The notes: generated from the letters alone by a model not told the origin. Shown: positions 47,731 to 60,939, counted from the first letter of the stretch. The stretch is 64,000 bases of DNA from Siderastrea siderea (GCA_964030785.1 OZ034979.1:6551423-6615422), one strand, 5' to 3'. Numbers and translations are program-made.

Positions 47731-47911
47731 AACAATAGAGTGTATCGGCTGATAGTTGCCCCGCGGAAATTTGATGTTCTTAAAACAAATATCAGCCCGA
47801 GAAGCGAATCTTTAAGGGCTAATATGCTAGTTTTAAGAACATCAAATTTCCAAGGGGCAACTATCAGACCGATAGTTCCGAGACAAAAACACTCTATCGT
47901 TTTTATTGTTC
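47731..47911. mobile_element. Hairpin MITE, atagagtgt ends
   Basis: aacaatagagtgt and acactctatcg...attgtt are the inverted ends; the arms gctgatagttgcccc and ggggcaactatcag pair inside. Further unpaired copies of the end motif occur near 48.16-48.19 kb. Confidence 0.65.
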
Positions 47912-48459
47912 ACCGCTAGATTGTCTTTTGCTCGTCCATTCAAAAACGAGCATTTTTTTCATGTTAAAATGTAAAAGTCTTTATTGAAAGTCGAAATGTA
48001 ACAAATGAAACAAAACCAGTCAAGAAACCCACTAAATGCAGTGAATTTAGTGGAATTTTTTGTCTGTAGGCCTGCTTGTATTAAAAAATTTTCACGGACC
48101 ACTACTATCTATCCGGGTATTTTCCTCGGCGGGGGGTGGGGGGAGGCAGTTTAGGCTGATAGTGCCCTCCGCCGATAAACACTATCGCATCACGTGTTCA
48201 ATTTAAACCAATCAGAATCGGAGGAAATTTAGGGGAGAACTATAACAAGACATTTAGACATGTCGTAGGTGCATAGTTACGGGGACCGGATAAATCCTCG
48301 TTCGCTCTTTATCAGGCAATGGAAAGGCGCTGTTGGTCGTTCAGACCTTCTAATAAACGTGTTTACATGTACTTCCACATTTTCCACCATTTTAAAAACG
48401 AAGTGCTTTAGGTTTTAAAAATCTGAGCACTCCCAATGTACAGATGGTTATTATCATAA

Positions 48460-48826
48460 CCAATTATTGCCTCCGATGTTTCTCAGTTTGTTTCCTACAA
48501 GTAGTCAAATACACAGTTATGACACAAGAATAGCCAAGTGTTATCGACCACATCACTGTCGTACTAATCTCAATCAGTTTACAATACTTTACCGGGGCCC
48601 TAAAATTTGGAATTCTTTCCCAGAATCGATCACTTGCTCGACTAGCTTTCCTACTTTTAAGAAAAAAATGAGTCTGAATTGACCTAGCTGCATATTCACA
48701 GCGAAATTACTAACATATTGCTAACCGAGGTGGCCTCCCCCATAAGCCTGGTGGTTCCTTGGAGGTCTCTTCGTCTTACCTACTATAGTTATTGTTGTAA
48801 TATTTGATTTCAAAAGTGGCTAATAA

Positions 48827-48873
<47 letters not shown>

Positions 48874-48935
48874 CATGACGATCATGATGATGGTGGTGAT
48901 TGTGGTGGTGGTGGTGATGATGATGATGATGATGA
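48460..48935 (+). mobile_element. 3' end of a different LINE with (TGA)n tail
   Basis: 48467-48682 encodes the C-terminal tail of a non-LTR polymerase (HSYDTRIAKCYRPHH, then YRGPKIWNSFPESI, then FKKKMSLN). A 3' UTR follows and ends taataaatgatgatg, running into a (GAT)n stretch to about 48935. The rest of the LINE is absent. Confidence 0.75.
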
Positions 48936-48939
48936 GGTT

Positions 48940-49757
48940 GGCAACGTTGCCTGATCTAGTTCCTGACTTCTTGGTGTAAAAGTTTGTAACCCTTTTTAGC
49001 ACCGTCTCAAAAATTGGCACAGGCTTCACAGTGGTGAAATATCTAAATTTGTAAAGTACTCTATTTCCAAGCCAAAACTTAATACATTTACCAAAAACTT
49101 CCATCGTTGTATTCTGAATACTCTAAAATTTCGAAAATAAGCACTTGGCTTATATTTGCTCAACGTCTCTTTCAGGTGGGCTTATTTTCGAGGAGGGCTT
49201 ATATACGGGGAGGGGGGGGGGGAAATGTCGGATGAATTTTGATATTAAAAAAGAAAAAATCTTTTGGTTTCTGTCTGGACAGGATACTGTGATTGAAACT
49301 TTTGGTGCATACAGAAAAACAGAGAGTACAGCTCTCTAAATAAAACGATGTGAAACCCTAAACAAGGTTTATACATTCGCCTTGAGCATTCTCTAACAAC
49401 GTAATGAAACGGGTCGTTATCCCTTCCACAAAGATCCGTAATTTCTGTAATACAGAAATTACACAAGGCATTATGGTTAGCGGTGGCCCTTTAAGCAAAC
49501 TACGACGGTAAAGGAAACGAGAACGTAGAACGTCACCAAACAAAAGGTTTTATAGTGAGCAGAACAATAGCTCTGCACGTGTATGTTAAATCTTGGTACA
49601 TTTCCTTGCCGCTCTCTGCGAAACAACAACCTGGAATCACCTAGTTCTGCGTATTCTGAACAATGTGAGCCACGGCAGCTAATATTTTGCTTTTTTCTAT
49701 TTGGGCCCCTCTTTACATATTCAGCTGGCGCTAGTTGATAGATATACTGAATAAAAA
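48940..49757. other. No gene seen
   Basis: Contains a fragment of the mariner-like MITE interior (ggcttatatacgggg near 49.2 kb) and otherwise unassigned AT-rich sequence with only short frames. Confidence 0.4.
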
Positions 49758-50034
49758 AGGAAAGCCTCGAGCCAAGTGGCTCATACTGCCGGAGTTTATC
49801 CCGGTTTCGATAGCATTAAGCGGCTAGGATGGGATGCTAGTATATCGCAGGGTATCCCCCCCCCCCAGCATTATTTCGCCGGTAGCCATTTACACACCTG
49901 GGTGGACAGAGGCACTATGAGAGTAAAACGTCTTGCCCAAGAACACAACACAGCGACCCCGACCAGGGCTCAAACCCGGACCGTTCGATCCGGAGTCCAG
50001 CGCGCTAACCATAATGCCACCGCGCCTCCCAGAT
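49758..50034 (-). mobile_element. Full tRNA-derived SINE
   Basis: On the minus strand the tRNA head (ggtggcattatggttagcgc, then B-box gggtttgagccc) is followed by the conserved body gtgttcttgggcaagacg, then ctctgtccacccaggtg, taccggcgaaat and actagcatcccatcc. This arrangement is widespread in invertebrate SINEs. An independent, more diverged copy lies at 36.35-36.57 kb. Confidence 0.85.
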
Positions 50035-50693
50035 AATTTCGAGGTTCACAAGTAAAATATAAATTCATTTTTCACTTGGCGTTGTCGTCAGTGTTGCCGT
50101 CGTCAGTGCTTAAACTCCCTAACAGATTGTTTATTCAGAATTTGCACGATGCTGCAGCAGACAACCTTTCCAACTAAGTCCCTCTACCCAATTCTGCATG
50201 TTTTACATTTCCATTCGTGTCGCCAATTTCAGTTGTGGATAATACTTCACACTGTCACTTCTTCGCAATCAATTACATCTTATACAACAGCTTTAAAGAC
50301 ATTTTTCATTTCGTAAATGCGTCTTGAATTCTACATAATTTCTTTTGTATTTCTCTATTTATATTATGTAGTTTATTGTTTTAATACGCTAATACATAAG
50401 TCGCATGCCTATGAAACTAAGAACTTCTATCACCTGCACCAGCACTAGTATGATCATTATCATTTATTATTATACATTGTAGCCGCTATTTCTATTCTCA
50501 TTGGTCGAGACCCTGCAGCTAATTCGCACTGACATCGCATTTTGATGTCATTTCTACAGACAATAGGATTATACATGCAGAACTGACGTCATTTCTACAG
50601 ATAATAGGGTACAGATAATAGCATCTTGCAAACGTCGCCTTTTCCCGCCTTGCTTATTTGTCTTCCAGCTTGTCAGTGAGAGAAATCGAAGCG

Positions 50694-51050
50694 ATGGCGG
50701 AAAGATTCGCCACAGTAAGACTAACGGAAAGCGACTTAGAAAAGCTGCTTGATGAGGACGTCAAAAACACAAAACGAGTAACGAAGACAGCTCTAACAGT
50801 TCTAAACGACTATACCTGAAAGAGAAGAAGTTAAGTGAGCCTCAAGAAACTGAAGGTAATTGCCGGGGTCCTTAAACTAATTTTCGTCAAAGCTCGGAAA
50901 GCAGACGGAACCTCTTATTCCAAGAGCACATTAAAGAGCGTCAGATTTGGACTTAACAGACACTTTAAGTCCACTCGAGGCTTCCATATTATAAACGACC
51001 CGGAATTTACCGAAGCTAACAACGTTTTTGTGCGAAGTGTGTTGAGTTGA
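50694..51050 (+). pseudogene. Crypton-like / KIAA1958-QRICH1-like N-terminal remnant
   Basis: ATG GCG at 50694 opens a 41-codon frame (DLEKLLDEDVKNTKRVTKTA) that stops early. In another frame, 50835-51050 continues the same kind of protein: FVKARKADGTSYSKSTLKSV, FGLNRHF and INDPEFTEANNVF. This pattern is typical of the N-terminal region of tyrosine-recombinase-derived proteins (Crypton transposons and their host relatives). The frame break and the missing catalytic part make it a decayed fragment. Confidence 0.65.
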
Positions 51051-52569
51051 AACAGGGTGGGAGAAGGCTCCCAGCCTTCTCCCGCCCTGGTTGAAACGAA
51101 AAGGACTCGCCAAAGTTGACTCGCCATCAAAATAAATTTTTAGTGTGTATAATTTGTGCTGGGCACTTAACAATGTCTAATTAAACAATTATCGGATTCG
51201 GTTTTCGCATCGATAGTGAAATTATCAAGGCTTTGGCCTTGATAATTCTCGCTATCATACTCAACCTCGTCCAATAGTTGTTAATTGTTAGCTAGTCCAA
51301 TATGTACACTTAATTGCAATAACGTTGTCCAAGAAAAAAAGAAAAAAGAATAAAGTTAAATAGGAATTAATTAGCGTAGTTTTATAACTGGTAGCGTTTA
51401 CAAAAAACTCACTAGACTTTATCTGCACACTTTGAGACCACTTTTTATGCTGTAACAAGATGAATTGATTAATGCGTATTTTGAAACATTTTGAGGCAAT
51501 TTGTACAAATAAATTTCATGTATGCGCTTAATTAATTCCTATCTACCTTTTTCCTATTTGACTTTTTCACTTTCTTCTCTGACAACCTTATTGCAATTAG
51601 GTGTATTTTGTCACGACGAAGAAAGTTTAAAATCAACTTCACTTACACATGTAACAATGACCAAAGTATCCAAGGCCATCTTATTTCTAACGCATTTCGT
51701 TCAGCTTTATTCGTAAAAGAAACAGACGCGAAATAGTATTTATAGTTTATCCGCGTGTACATAAGTAAGAAAAGTTAGACAAACTAGTACTATTTCTGCG
51801 TTTTTTGACTATTTTACCGGGCGGGATATGTTTATGTATATGCGACTGTTTTATAATTTTTAGGCAATTATCAACCTTGGTGATCGGCCGTTCATTTTCC
51901 GTCAAAATAATTCTCACCGAACATCGTAAGCAAAACCTTCCGGCAACGAACGAAAATCAACTTCGGCTATCTTCGGAATAAGTTGGTTATTGGTAGCGTT
52001 CGGCAGTTTTTGTTAGTAGAAAAATAACTGTCAGAATTATTACTTTTTCTAGATTCGTTGACCACTAAAGTCCACTATTCATATAATTGAATGTTATAAT
52101 CTGGCCTAGTTACTTTTCGTATTGCTGTTTTGATTTATAACTTCCAAAACCATTTTCTTTCTACTACTTCTCACGGTTTCTTCACTTCGGACAAAGAAAC
52201 TCAACCTTATGGCACCAGGCTGCCTTGTAACATTTCTTATACTCTTTCAACAACCAGAACTAATTCTGGAATTTTCAACAATCAGTAGCCATGATATCAG
52301 GGTAAGCTGTGACCTGAAATGCTAATAGAGATAATATTAAGCTTATGCAGGAACAATTTGAATATCAAACACCATTGAAAGTTGTTGATAATATATGAAT
52401 ATTTGTTCTTCAGTTAGTGAAGTTAAAACAATAGCAGTCTCCAACTAAATTTTCCAAAAGTCTTGCTAATGCAATTGTCATTAATCCTTCAGTTTTTCAT
52501 GTCCGTCAATACTCTAAACACTTGACTTGTCCCATTTGCACACATCGTTTTAATAAAGGAGGATGTCTC
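51051..52569. other. No gene seen
   Basis: Contains two short hairpins (ggagaaggctcccagccttctcccgcc near 51.06 kb and a caaggctttggccttg hairpin near 51.23 kb) and, from 52.22 kb, the duplicated segment shared with 46.3 kb. The short open frames look random. Confidence 0.4.
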
Positions 52570-53612
52570 TTATGCCCATTCATCCATATCGCCTCGTGTG
52601 ATGGCTTTCAGTGCTTTAGAAGTTATCATTTGGATCTTACAGCCTATTCCTTTCATGTCAACATTCCCAGATAACAGGCGGCTGTTGCTAAGAGACGCAT
52701 CAGAGAGATCACCAGCAATTGCTTTTAAGGGAAACATCATGGCTTCGATATCAGGTAACTTGTTATTTGCTTCAATTGCCATCATGTTTGCTCGTGTTGT
52801 CGTCGTACCCACCAGCATTGCACAACTTTTGATGGATTCGTTTAATCTTGCTAATCGCACCTGGGAAGTTTTTATTCCTGTCTTGCGTAGTTTCAGCATT
52901 TCCAGCTCCTTGCTTTTCGCCTTGTGGTTCTCTCTTTGTTTTTCTTTTTCATCTGCCAAGTTGGAAAGTTCAGATTTCTTGTCATCAATCCTGTTCCTGG
53001 TACGTGTTAAATGATCAGAAGCCTCGCTGACTGCTTTTTCGGCATTCTCGACATCCTTCTTTAAAACTTCATTTGTTGCTACACCAGCAGCTACAGCTCC
53101 AACTCCTCCAAGGAAAAGTGCTCCAGCAAGAGTATATAGGACAGTTTTTGGGACGCGTTCTCTTTCTTCCTTGTCGAGTTTGGCTTTCTTTTCTTCTAAA
53201 CGTTCGAGGTCCCTTCTAAGATTTGTTTCTTCACTGGAAAGTTGTCACTCCAATTCACTACACTCCTCTTGCAGTACTTTCCCCCTTTCCTCCAGTTTTG
53301 CTAAATCTTCTTCAGTTTGGCGAAGGCTGCCATCTGTGTTTTTCTCCTGTACCACAATATCTAGACGCTCGTTGTCCAACTTGTCATTAATCTCTTGTAT
53401 TATGGTTTCAGCAATTTGGAAAGCTTCGTGAGCTTCGTTCACATGACCGATGAGGTTAAGCATCATTCGTTGAGCAGCAGCTACACTGATGTCATGTGGG
53501 GTTTCATCCACAATCTGGACAAAACTTTCTAACGACAGTAAACCACTCGAAAAGTGTGGAGAGACTGACATAATCACGTTTTCAACTGTGGAAATAATTG
53601 TCGAGACGCCAT
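52570..53612 (-). pseudogene. Damaged copy of the coiled-coil / hydrophobic-hairpin gene
   Basis: Collinear with the gene at 62.3 kb in one frame from 53577 to the stop at 52570, except for an in-frame TGA at 53245-53247 in the first coiled coil. The glycine-rich hydrophobic segment is about half as long as in the other copy (about 17 against 33 residues between the shared ERVPKTVL and GVATN). At the 5' end an ATG in good context (53610-53612) is one base out of frame relative to the alignment; the next in-frame ATG is at 53569-53571. The two halves stay well conserved on both sides of the stop, so inactivation looks recent, or the stop is a sequencing error. Membrane-active function is inferred only; see the 62.3-kb entry. 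Confidence 0.75.
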
Positions 53613-53639
53613 TTTAGCCTCAAAGTGTGTGTTATAACT

Positions 53640-55396
53640 TTCATTTTAGATCACCCATTTTGTAACGTGAAGGTCATCTAATTGGTTCAGGACATTGTAT
53701 CGTTTGTCAAGTCACCGCTGTCGTTTGTCCAGTCATTTGAATTCCCGCCTTGTCTAGAAAGAACACATCAAAATTTTGTCTACAATAGTCGAATAAGATG
53801 CAAGGAAACGATTAAAGTTTGGTAAAACATGCAAGATTAAATTCATTGGAATGACTTATTTTAATATTAAGATCAGAGATATGAATTCCAGCGGTGCCCA
53901 CTTATGCCTAAAAGTACATGCAGTACATCGTTTTTTCTTCTTTCTCCATGACATAAGTGATCGATGTCTGCGGTGTGTCCTCTGTTTTTTCATCTTTTGT
54001 CATTTCTTTCATTTCCAATTTAGAAATTCACCAAATAGAAATATAGATATTACAAATGAAAAAAACATGCAAAAGTTTGTTATGGTTTGAATGAAACTAG
54101 GGGCCGTAATTTGTTCTTGAAGCTAAAGAGAGTCCCTGCAAATGATTGTAATAATTGAACCATAATTCTACAAACCAGTAACGTTACTTAAGATTGGACA
54201 GGTACTTGAAATATAATTGTGACGTAACATTGTTGAAATAGTAAAATGATCGAAGAGTTCAGTTAAGCAGTAAAAAAAGAAACAGAATTTAGCTCCGTTC
54301 ATTGTTGAGAAATTCACTGACTGCTTCTTGGTGTCAGAAATACACTGGCTACACGTATCACAACGGGACAAAATAGATAAAAACTGAATAAACTTCAATA
54401 GTAAGATGCCCTCGCTTAACCACTAAACTTGCCATGATTTTCGTGTAACATCTTTTGTTCATCAACTGCTGCACTTGCCATTTGTTAATTCTACAAGAAA
54501 TTAGAGAGATGTGAGTTCTATGAAGTATCCGCCATATAAACTGCAGGAGCCCTTTACACGAAAGAAGTTAAATTTAGCCTGTAAGCAAAAATTTCTGTCG
54601 GACTTGGAGAGTTTTAATTAGCAAGTTGCTTTTCGTAGTGGAGCAAATCTCGTTGAAGATCGATGTACTCAATACTCAACACATATTATTCCCTTGTGGA
54701 AAAACCAGTAGTACAACAGTATAAAAGACACTTTCTTTTGACCAGGATGTTATCGAATGTATCCATGGTTACAAGAAATATTAGTGTCGAAAGGAAGAAA
54801 GTTTTGGCAATGCCCTCCCTGAATCTGCACATTTTCTGCCGATAGCTCATTTTTGGCATTTCTGGTTAAAACAACTTCATGTAGCATGTTGAGTTAACGT
54901 TGGTTTGTGCTATTTTTTCCCACTTCATGCAAATATCAAAGATGTATGGTGTTTTCCTTATATAGTGATCCAAATTTAGTAAAACTTTTATTGCTGTGTG
55001 AATAACTAACGAGTTTGAAAGTATCGACTTGTGGAAAATTTTCAGCTGTGTCAATTGCAACTGTTGGACTAGTAAAGGCTCAAAACATGTTCGAGACGAG
55101 AATATTACGATCCTTTTCTTTTTCCGAAAGAACTCCTTAGGAGACTGTATTTTCTCCAACATATACCACCCTGTTAAGATAGCTTACAAGTAAACAGGAA
55201 GTTTAGAGGAGGGTTTCCTAATTCCTACATTGATCGCTCCTTTCACAGTAGGCGTATGTGCCGTGGATCTAATGGGAAAATTCCAAAACATCCTATCAAT
55301 CACCAAAAAAAACACTAATGCCGAAGGGATGGCCACTACTTGAATTCATCATTTTGCTTCCATAAAATTCCCTCTTCTTTGTTTCTTGTTACTTTA
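53640..55396. other. No gene seen
   Basis: AT-rich with random-looking frames. A single unit of the repeat that is tandem at 60.9-61.5 kb lies near 55.19-55.26 kb. Confidence 0.4.
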
Positions 55397-55585
55397 CTAA
55401 TCAGTGGATGCTACGTCCTTCCTTTCGCTCGATTGTCCTCCTAGTTCTTCTTTTATTAAGCGTTTCACGACATTGATAAGGGAAATTTTAGGGAGGTTTT
55501 GCAATATTGAAAAGGTTTTCATCAGTTCGAACTCCAACACAAATTCGGACGCCGCTTTCTTGGAAAGATCAGACGCCACCCTCAT
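55397..55585 (-). CDS. Possible small ORF or terminal exon, 62 aa, hypothetical
   Basis: ATG at 55583-55585. The composition is protein-like and helical (VLEFELMKTFSILQNLPKIS, then VKRLIKEELGGQ). There is an acceptor-like ctag just upstream on the minus strand, so it could also be a last exon. I do not recognise it, and an overlapping open frame on the plus strand shows that openness alone is weak evidence. Confidence 0.2.
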   Translation of the reverse strand: MRVASDLSKKAASEFVLEFELMKTFSILQNLPKISLINVVKRLIKEELGGQSSERKDVASTD

Positions 55586-55728
55586 GGATGTCAATTCTCA
55601 GTTCTTATTCTAGATTGCATGATCCAGATATGAACAAAAAGAGGTTTATCAAACCGAGATATCACTTATCACGCGATTATACATGATTATTCTTCTTTAA
55701 TACTCCTTCGACTACAAAAATGCATATT

Positions 55729-56543
55729 CATAGGCGTACGAGGCGGGGGGGGGGGGGGGGGGCGAGGGGGGCTGCAGCCCCCCCAGCGCCGAAATTTTTC
55801 GGGCAAAATGCTTGGAATTCGGGCAACAAGCCTAGAGAAAAATAGAAAATAAGTCAAAAAATTTCAACATTACATTCAAAACCAATCACATCAACATTGG
55901 AAATATAACATTGTGGTTCCATAGTCTAACTGATTTCTCATTCATGTATGTTTTCGTTTCCTGCAACACATTGCTTTAAATCACGTTCGATTTTTTTCGC
56001 AAATTCTGTGTGACCCCTCAGTTTGATTCAGTTGTAATCATTTTGAAGTGAGAAGGAAATTGGCAAGGGCGATCAGATGTAGGATTCTCCATAGCTTGAG
56101 CGTTTGCGCGCGATTGAGCCAGTGAAACAAAGCTGTTACAAGCTAGTGCTTTTGACTCAAATGTCTTAAGGGCTAGCTCAAAAATTTCAACGAAATGTTT
56201 TAACCCATTTACTCCTGACACGCTTTTACATAACTTCCAAGTGAGGGGGGGGGGGGGGGCATGTTCCCTTGTTCCCAACAAAATTTTCCTTATGCTATCG
56301 TTTCCCAGTTCACAGCTACCATTCCCCAACATACGTTAACTTTTGCTTCACTCAGGAGTGGATAAATAAAATATTTCCGAAAAAAGGATACAGCGCACAC
56401 AACTACTTCAATGCACGTTTCGTTGTCCATTTTATATGCCTATTTATTCGGCTTTTAATGCACGTCATTTTTTTTTCGGGCAATTAGGTCTCCGCCCCCC
56501 ACCCCCCCCCCGCCCCAGGTCCGAAGGTGCCCGTACGCCTATG
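55729..56543. mobile_element. 815-bp hAT-like element with exact 8-bp target duplication
   Basis: Ends cataggcgtacg and cgtacgcctatg are inverted. tgcatatt is duplicated exactly on both sides (55721-55728 and 56544-56551). Poly-G and poly-C runs lie just inside each end, giving GC-rich borders around an AT-rich core. No transposase domain is visible. Confidence 0.85.
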
Positions 56544-56551
56544 TGCATATT

Positions 56552-58270
56552 AAGACAAAAGTCCACTTATATTAGTGCAGCATATTTTTTTTCTGGGAAA
56601 AATCGTTATTATATTAACATATTTTGAAGGTCAAAGCGAAGGCGAAGATTGAAATAAAAATGTCTCGCTTCATCTTCGCCGTTTTGTCGAAAATAATCTT
56701 CATACAGTTATGTTTCGCCTATTAAAAGAAGACAAAGAACAAACCCTTTACCCAATTCGAGTAAACGAGTCACCTTCCGCCTGTTGGATATAGCAACAGA
56801 TTGATGTAAAACGAAACTTTGTAAACACTTATCGCGCCCCATCGAAAGTTTGCTTTCTTTCCGACATTTAACATTGAAGTTTGGCAAATGTATTAACGTA
56901 ATTTTCTTAAATTCATTTTATATGTTTCTGTACAGCAAATGGGACATTTAGCTGTAAATTCTAAGAAGAACATAACGATATATATTTAATAAATGCAACT
57001 TGAAGATTCAGGCTCAATATGCATGCTCTCATGTGTAAAAATAAAACGTTAAACAATCCAGCATGAGTTTTCATCAAGAAAGGATTTATTTATCATGTTC
57101 CAGTTCTATCTGGCTCTGATTGATTTCATGCCGTCGAGAATAGTACACAAGTCAGTTTACGATTTTGTCATCAACATGCAAAAAATCTTGGTCGAGTAGA
57201 CGACCACGTATGAGTCACATCGCTCCCGAGTCATGATCAGCCATTACTCATACGCAGTGTCTTACTGAATAACGCATTTGTTTATTAGTGGTGAGCTCCG
57301 CTGGTGTTCCAAAGGATATGTTTGTATTTAGTATAAGCTACTGCATCGCTGACTGATTGAACTTATTGAATTCAATGCAAGTTTTTCACCAACTGCCAAG
57401 TTATCCCTTTAAGGCTTTATCTCCCCCATTTATCTTGCTGCAAACAGAAAGCGTCAATTTACCTTTTTTCCCCGTGTGGAAGTGTCGTCAAATCCTAAGA
57501 AACAATCGTCAACTGATGCGAATTCAAAGCCTGCCTTGCATTGAGCTTACTGGGGTACCGTTATCATGAGTCATGTTCCCCGTTCTCATACGGCGAACGC
57601 AATAATTGCTATTTTTATCGTCGCAAACTGTTAAACTGTTACGCTTTCCAGGAATTAACTCAATCCTCATTATCTCGACTGACTATCGACCAACTAACGA
57701 CCGATACCATTTTTTCATTAATTAACACATCGTTTGTTCTCCGGCATTCATTATACTAACATTTTAACTCAGAATAAGAATACTGATATACAAAAAAATT
57801 CAAGTTGCCTTAAATCTGATGTGGCGTAAAGGATGTCGACCAAGTTTACGTCAAGACATGTGTCGAATACTCTTTCGTGCACATTTTGTATTGCCTAGAA
57901 TTAAAGTCACCTACCTTTCTCGTGTTTAAACCAAGCTTGTCAAAGTTCTTGGCCAAACCTTGCAAAAGAAATGAAAACGCCAAAAAACAGTAGATAAATA
58001 TAAATTGCGTCCTGGAAGAAAAACACCTTGACACCATAAAGACAGATTTACAGCCTTCTAAAGGGAGGTTGCCTTAATTCTTTATCCAAAATAGGCCTCA
58101 GTGCAACAGAGCTTAGCAAATAGAAAGTTTAATGGGAGTTTTCCCTAATTCTCGGAAAAAATCTTTCAATCAACGCTGACATGCTATTCGGGGAGGTCAA
58201 GTGAAAAACGCTTGTCAGGTAATACTTGTCACGATAAGTCTGTCTTCCTTTTCTCGTTTCTCTTTCAAAG
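56552..58270. other. No gene seen
   Basis: AT-rich intergenic DNA with short frames that show no coding pattern I recognise. Confidence 0.4.
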
Positions 58271-58274
58271 AACA

Positions 58275-60612
58275 ACTTAAGAGGCTCTGACTGTAAATAT
58301 CGAGAATCGGCGGACAAGCTCAGAAAATCGAAAATCCTGATAACTTCCCAGAAGAACACTTTTGGGGAGCTATCTTCGAAAATATTACTTAAACCTTCAG
58401 GAATTCTATTGTTTTCGGGAAATTCGGAAAAACGGTTTTGCTTAATTTATTACGCAATAATCAGGCTTAAAATTAGACAAATTGAAAACGCTTGCTTTAA
58501 AACCGTTTGCAACGCCAGGAAACAATTTTAATTTCAAATGATAGCAATACCCTTATACTTTCTATCAATGGGAATTGCATAGAGTTTTGCTTTACTTATG
58601 TGGTTTGGTGGTTCTTTGAAACAAAGGCATTTTGCGCACTTCAGAAAAAGGCAAAAATTGGTAAACTACAGAGGCTTAAAATGGGTCTTGGTATGTCTAA
58701 TATCGAATTGAAATAAACACTGTGATAACGTTTGGCCCTACTTCTATTATGATATGAAATAAAAAATCTGGGTAATTCAGGCTCGCGCTGACAAAAACAA
58801 AAATTAGCGAACCATTGTTGCCAAAATTTGCATAATGAAATGAATGAAATGAAAAGTAGTAGTTTGGGTGAGCTTAATTTAGAGAATTTTATTCACTGAA
58901 GACACACAAAGAATGGACTAAAACATTTCTTCAATCTATTCTTGCATTGTTTTGGGCCTGTACTATTTTTACGTAAAACTAAAGAGAAGGAGAAGAAGTT
59001 TTAAAAGTTCTACACAAGTTGTTGCGTGACCCGTGTCACGTGAATATTTTTGACAATTTGTCAACCTACTTATGGCAGTTTTTGAATGCGGTCTCCTACA
59101 TTGGCCGCTGTTTTATACATGGCTAGTTCTCCAGCGAATACCGTACGCATCCCTGTGTTTGGGGCATACTGTCATGTGCAGTTGATATTCTACTGGGACG
59201 AAAATTCCGACAGGCAAGTCTAGAATTAGTTTCGTATACATATGACACCTTTCTCTTCGAGAGAAGAAAACTGCGACATAGTACGTTGTTGTGTACGTGA
59301 CTCGATCGCTCTTTTCAAACGGCTACTAAGATTTTAGGCGACGTTTTGAAATGACACTATTTTGGCCAGGAAGCAAAAGTGCAAAATTATTATTATGATT
59401 TATACGTATTTGTCAAAACATGTTGTGTTTCTATCAATAATATTACACTTGTATAAATATGTTTAAAATTAAACGCAAACCACGGACAGGATCGGTATTT
59501 ATGAGTTCTTAATGCGGCTGTATATCTAAGGGATATCAATACACAGTTTGTTTGGTTTTACTTTGCAAGATCGCTGAGAACTCTTTCACAGTTTTGGAGG
59601 AAAAGATTTTCATGGAAGAATATTTTCACGTTTGCATGAACGTTCAGTGATCGGTTGCGTGGCTCGATTATTTTGAGTGGTACTTTGTGTTCCTTACCTT
59701 ACACAGCCATTTTAGCTCTCAATTTATACGCGTACGTCAACTTTAATGATTAATAAAAGAAACCGTTTGGATTTCGAGAACATTACTATTTTCCCAAAGA
59801 AACTGCAAATAACAAAGAAAGGCCACTGGTGCTGCAGAGTAAAGACATCTGACAAAATATGATAACCCACTGCACTCTTAAGTTTCACCAACAATTTTCC
59901 AAATTTGTTCGTAATTCTTCAGAAAGATAAATGAAGATACCAGCGAATGCATCATCTAGTAGAAAGACCATCTGAAAATAGTTACGGTAAACGATTTGTC
60001 ATATTTCAAGTCGTCCTTCCATTACAGTTCTTTTTCCTATTATCCAAATTATGCAAATTTTGGCAACACTGGTTCGCGAATTTTTGTTTTTGTCAGCGCG
60101 AGCCTGAATTGCCCAGATGTTTTATTTCATATCATAATAGAAGTAGGGCCAAGCTTTATCACAGTGTTCATTTCAATTTGATATTAGACATACCAAGACC
60201 TATCTTTAGCCTCTGAAGTTTACTAATTTTTGCCTTTTTCGGAAGTGCGCAAAAATGCCTTTGTTTCAAAGAACCACCAAACCACATAAATAAAGCAAAA
60301 CTCCATGTAATTCCCATTGATAGAAAGTAGAAGAGTATTGCTATCATTTAAAATTAAAATTGTTTTCTGGCGTTGCAACTTGTTTACAAACAAGCGCATT
60401 CAATTTGTTTAATTTTAAACCTGATTTTTGCATAATTAATTAAGCAAAACCGTTTTTCCGAATTTCTCGAAAACAATAGAATCCCAGAAGGTTTAAGTAA
60501 TATTTTCGAAGATAGCTCCTCAAAGGTGTTCTTCTGGCAAGTTATCAGGATTTTCGATTTTTTGAGCTTGTCCAGCGATTCTCGATATTTACAGTCAGAG
60601 CCTCTTAAGCAC
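58275..60612. repeat. Long inverted repeat: two arms of about 550 bp, spacer about 1.2 kb
   Basis: The left arm (about 58275-58830) is matched in reverse complement by about 60040-60612. Paired stretches include ctgactgtaaatatcgagaa, gtggtttggtggttctttga, ttgatagaaag and ttttgtcagcgcgagcctga. The arms are diverged but collinear. The spacer (58830-60040) shows no gene. Transcribed, it would form a long imperfect hairpin. Confidence 0.8.
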
Positions 60613-60939
60613 CCTGTACCGTATCCATTAACCGAATATATTTCATTGATTTACATGATTTTCAGGATTTGTTTTTCGCATACAACTTACTGCCATTCAA
60701 AGGCATCAAATGAACAATATTTGTTTTGCATATTAATAGAAATTGATATCAGCCACCTCATTGTACCTACCTCTTGTTAAAACCAAACGTGTCTTGTTTT
60801 TAATCAGAGCCACAGGAGAAATGGAATTGCAAGAAAACAGAAGATTATTACGAAAAATATGAGAACAATTCTCCTACAACAATTATTAACAGAACCGACC
60901 TCAATCGAATGGCAATATACTAGTCTGTAAAGGCAGCTT

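Noticed and set aside
49776..50036. 86-aa frame near 49.9 kb
   Set aside because: It is read through the reverse strand of a SINE.
55735..55790. Assembly error at poly-G/poly-C runs (also near 2331, 14761, 20058, 45220, 45487 and 56245)
   Set aside because: Lengths may be inaccurate, but the runs recur in many repeats, including at both ends of an element with a perfect target duplication, so most are probably real.
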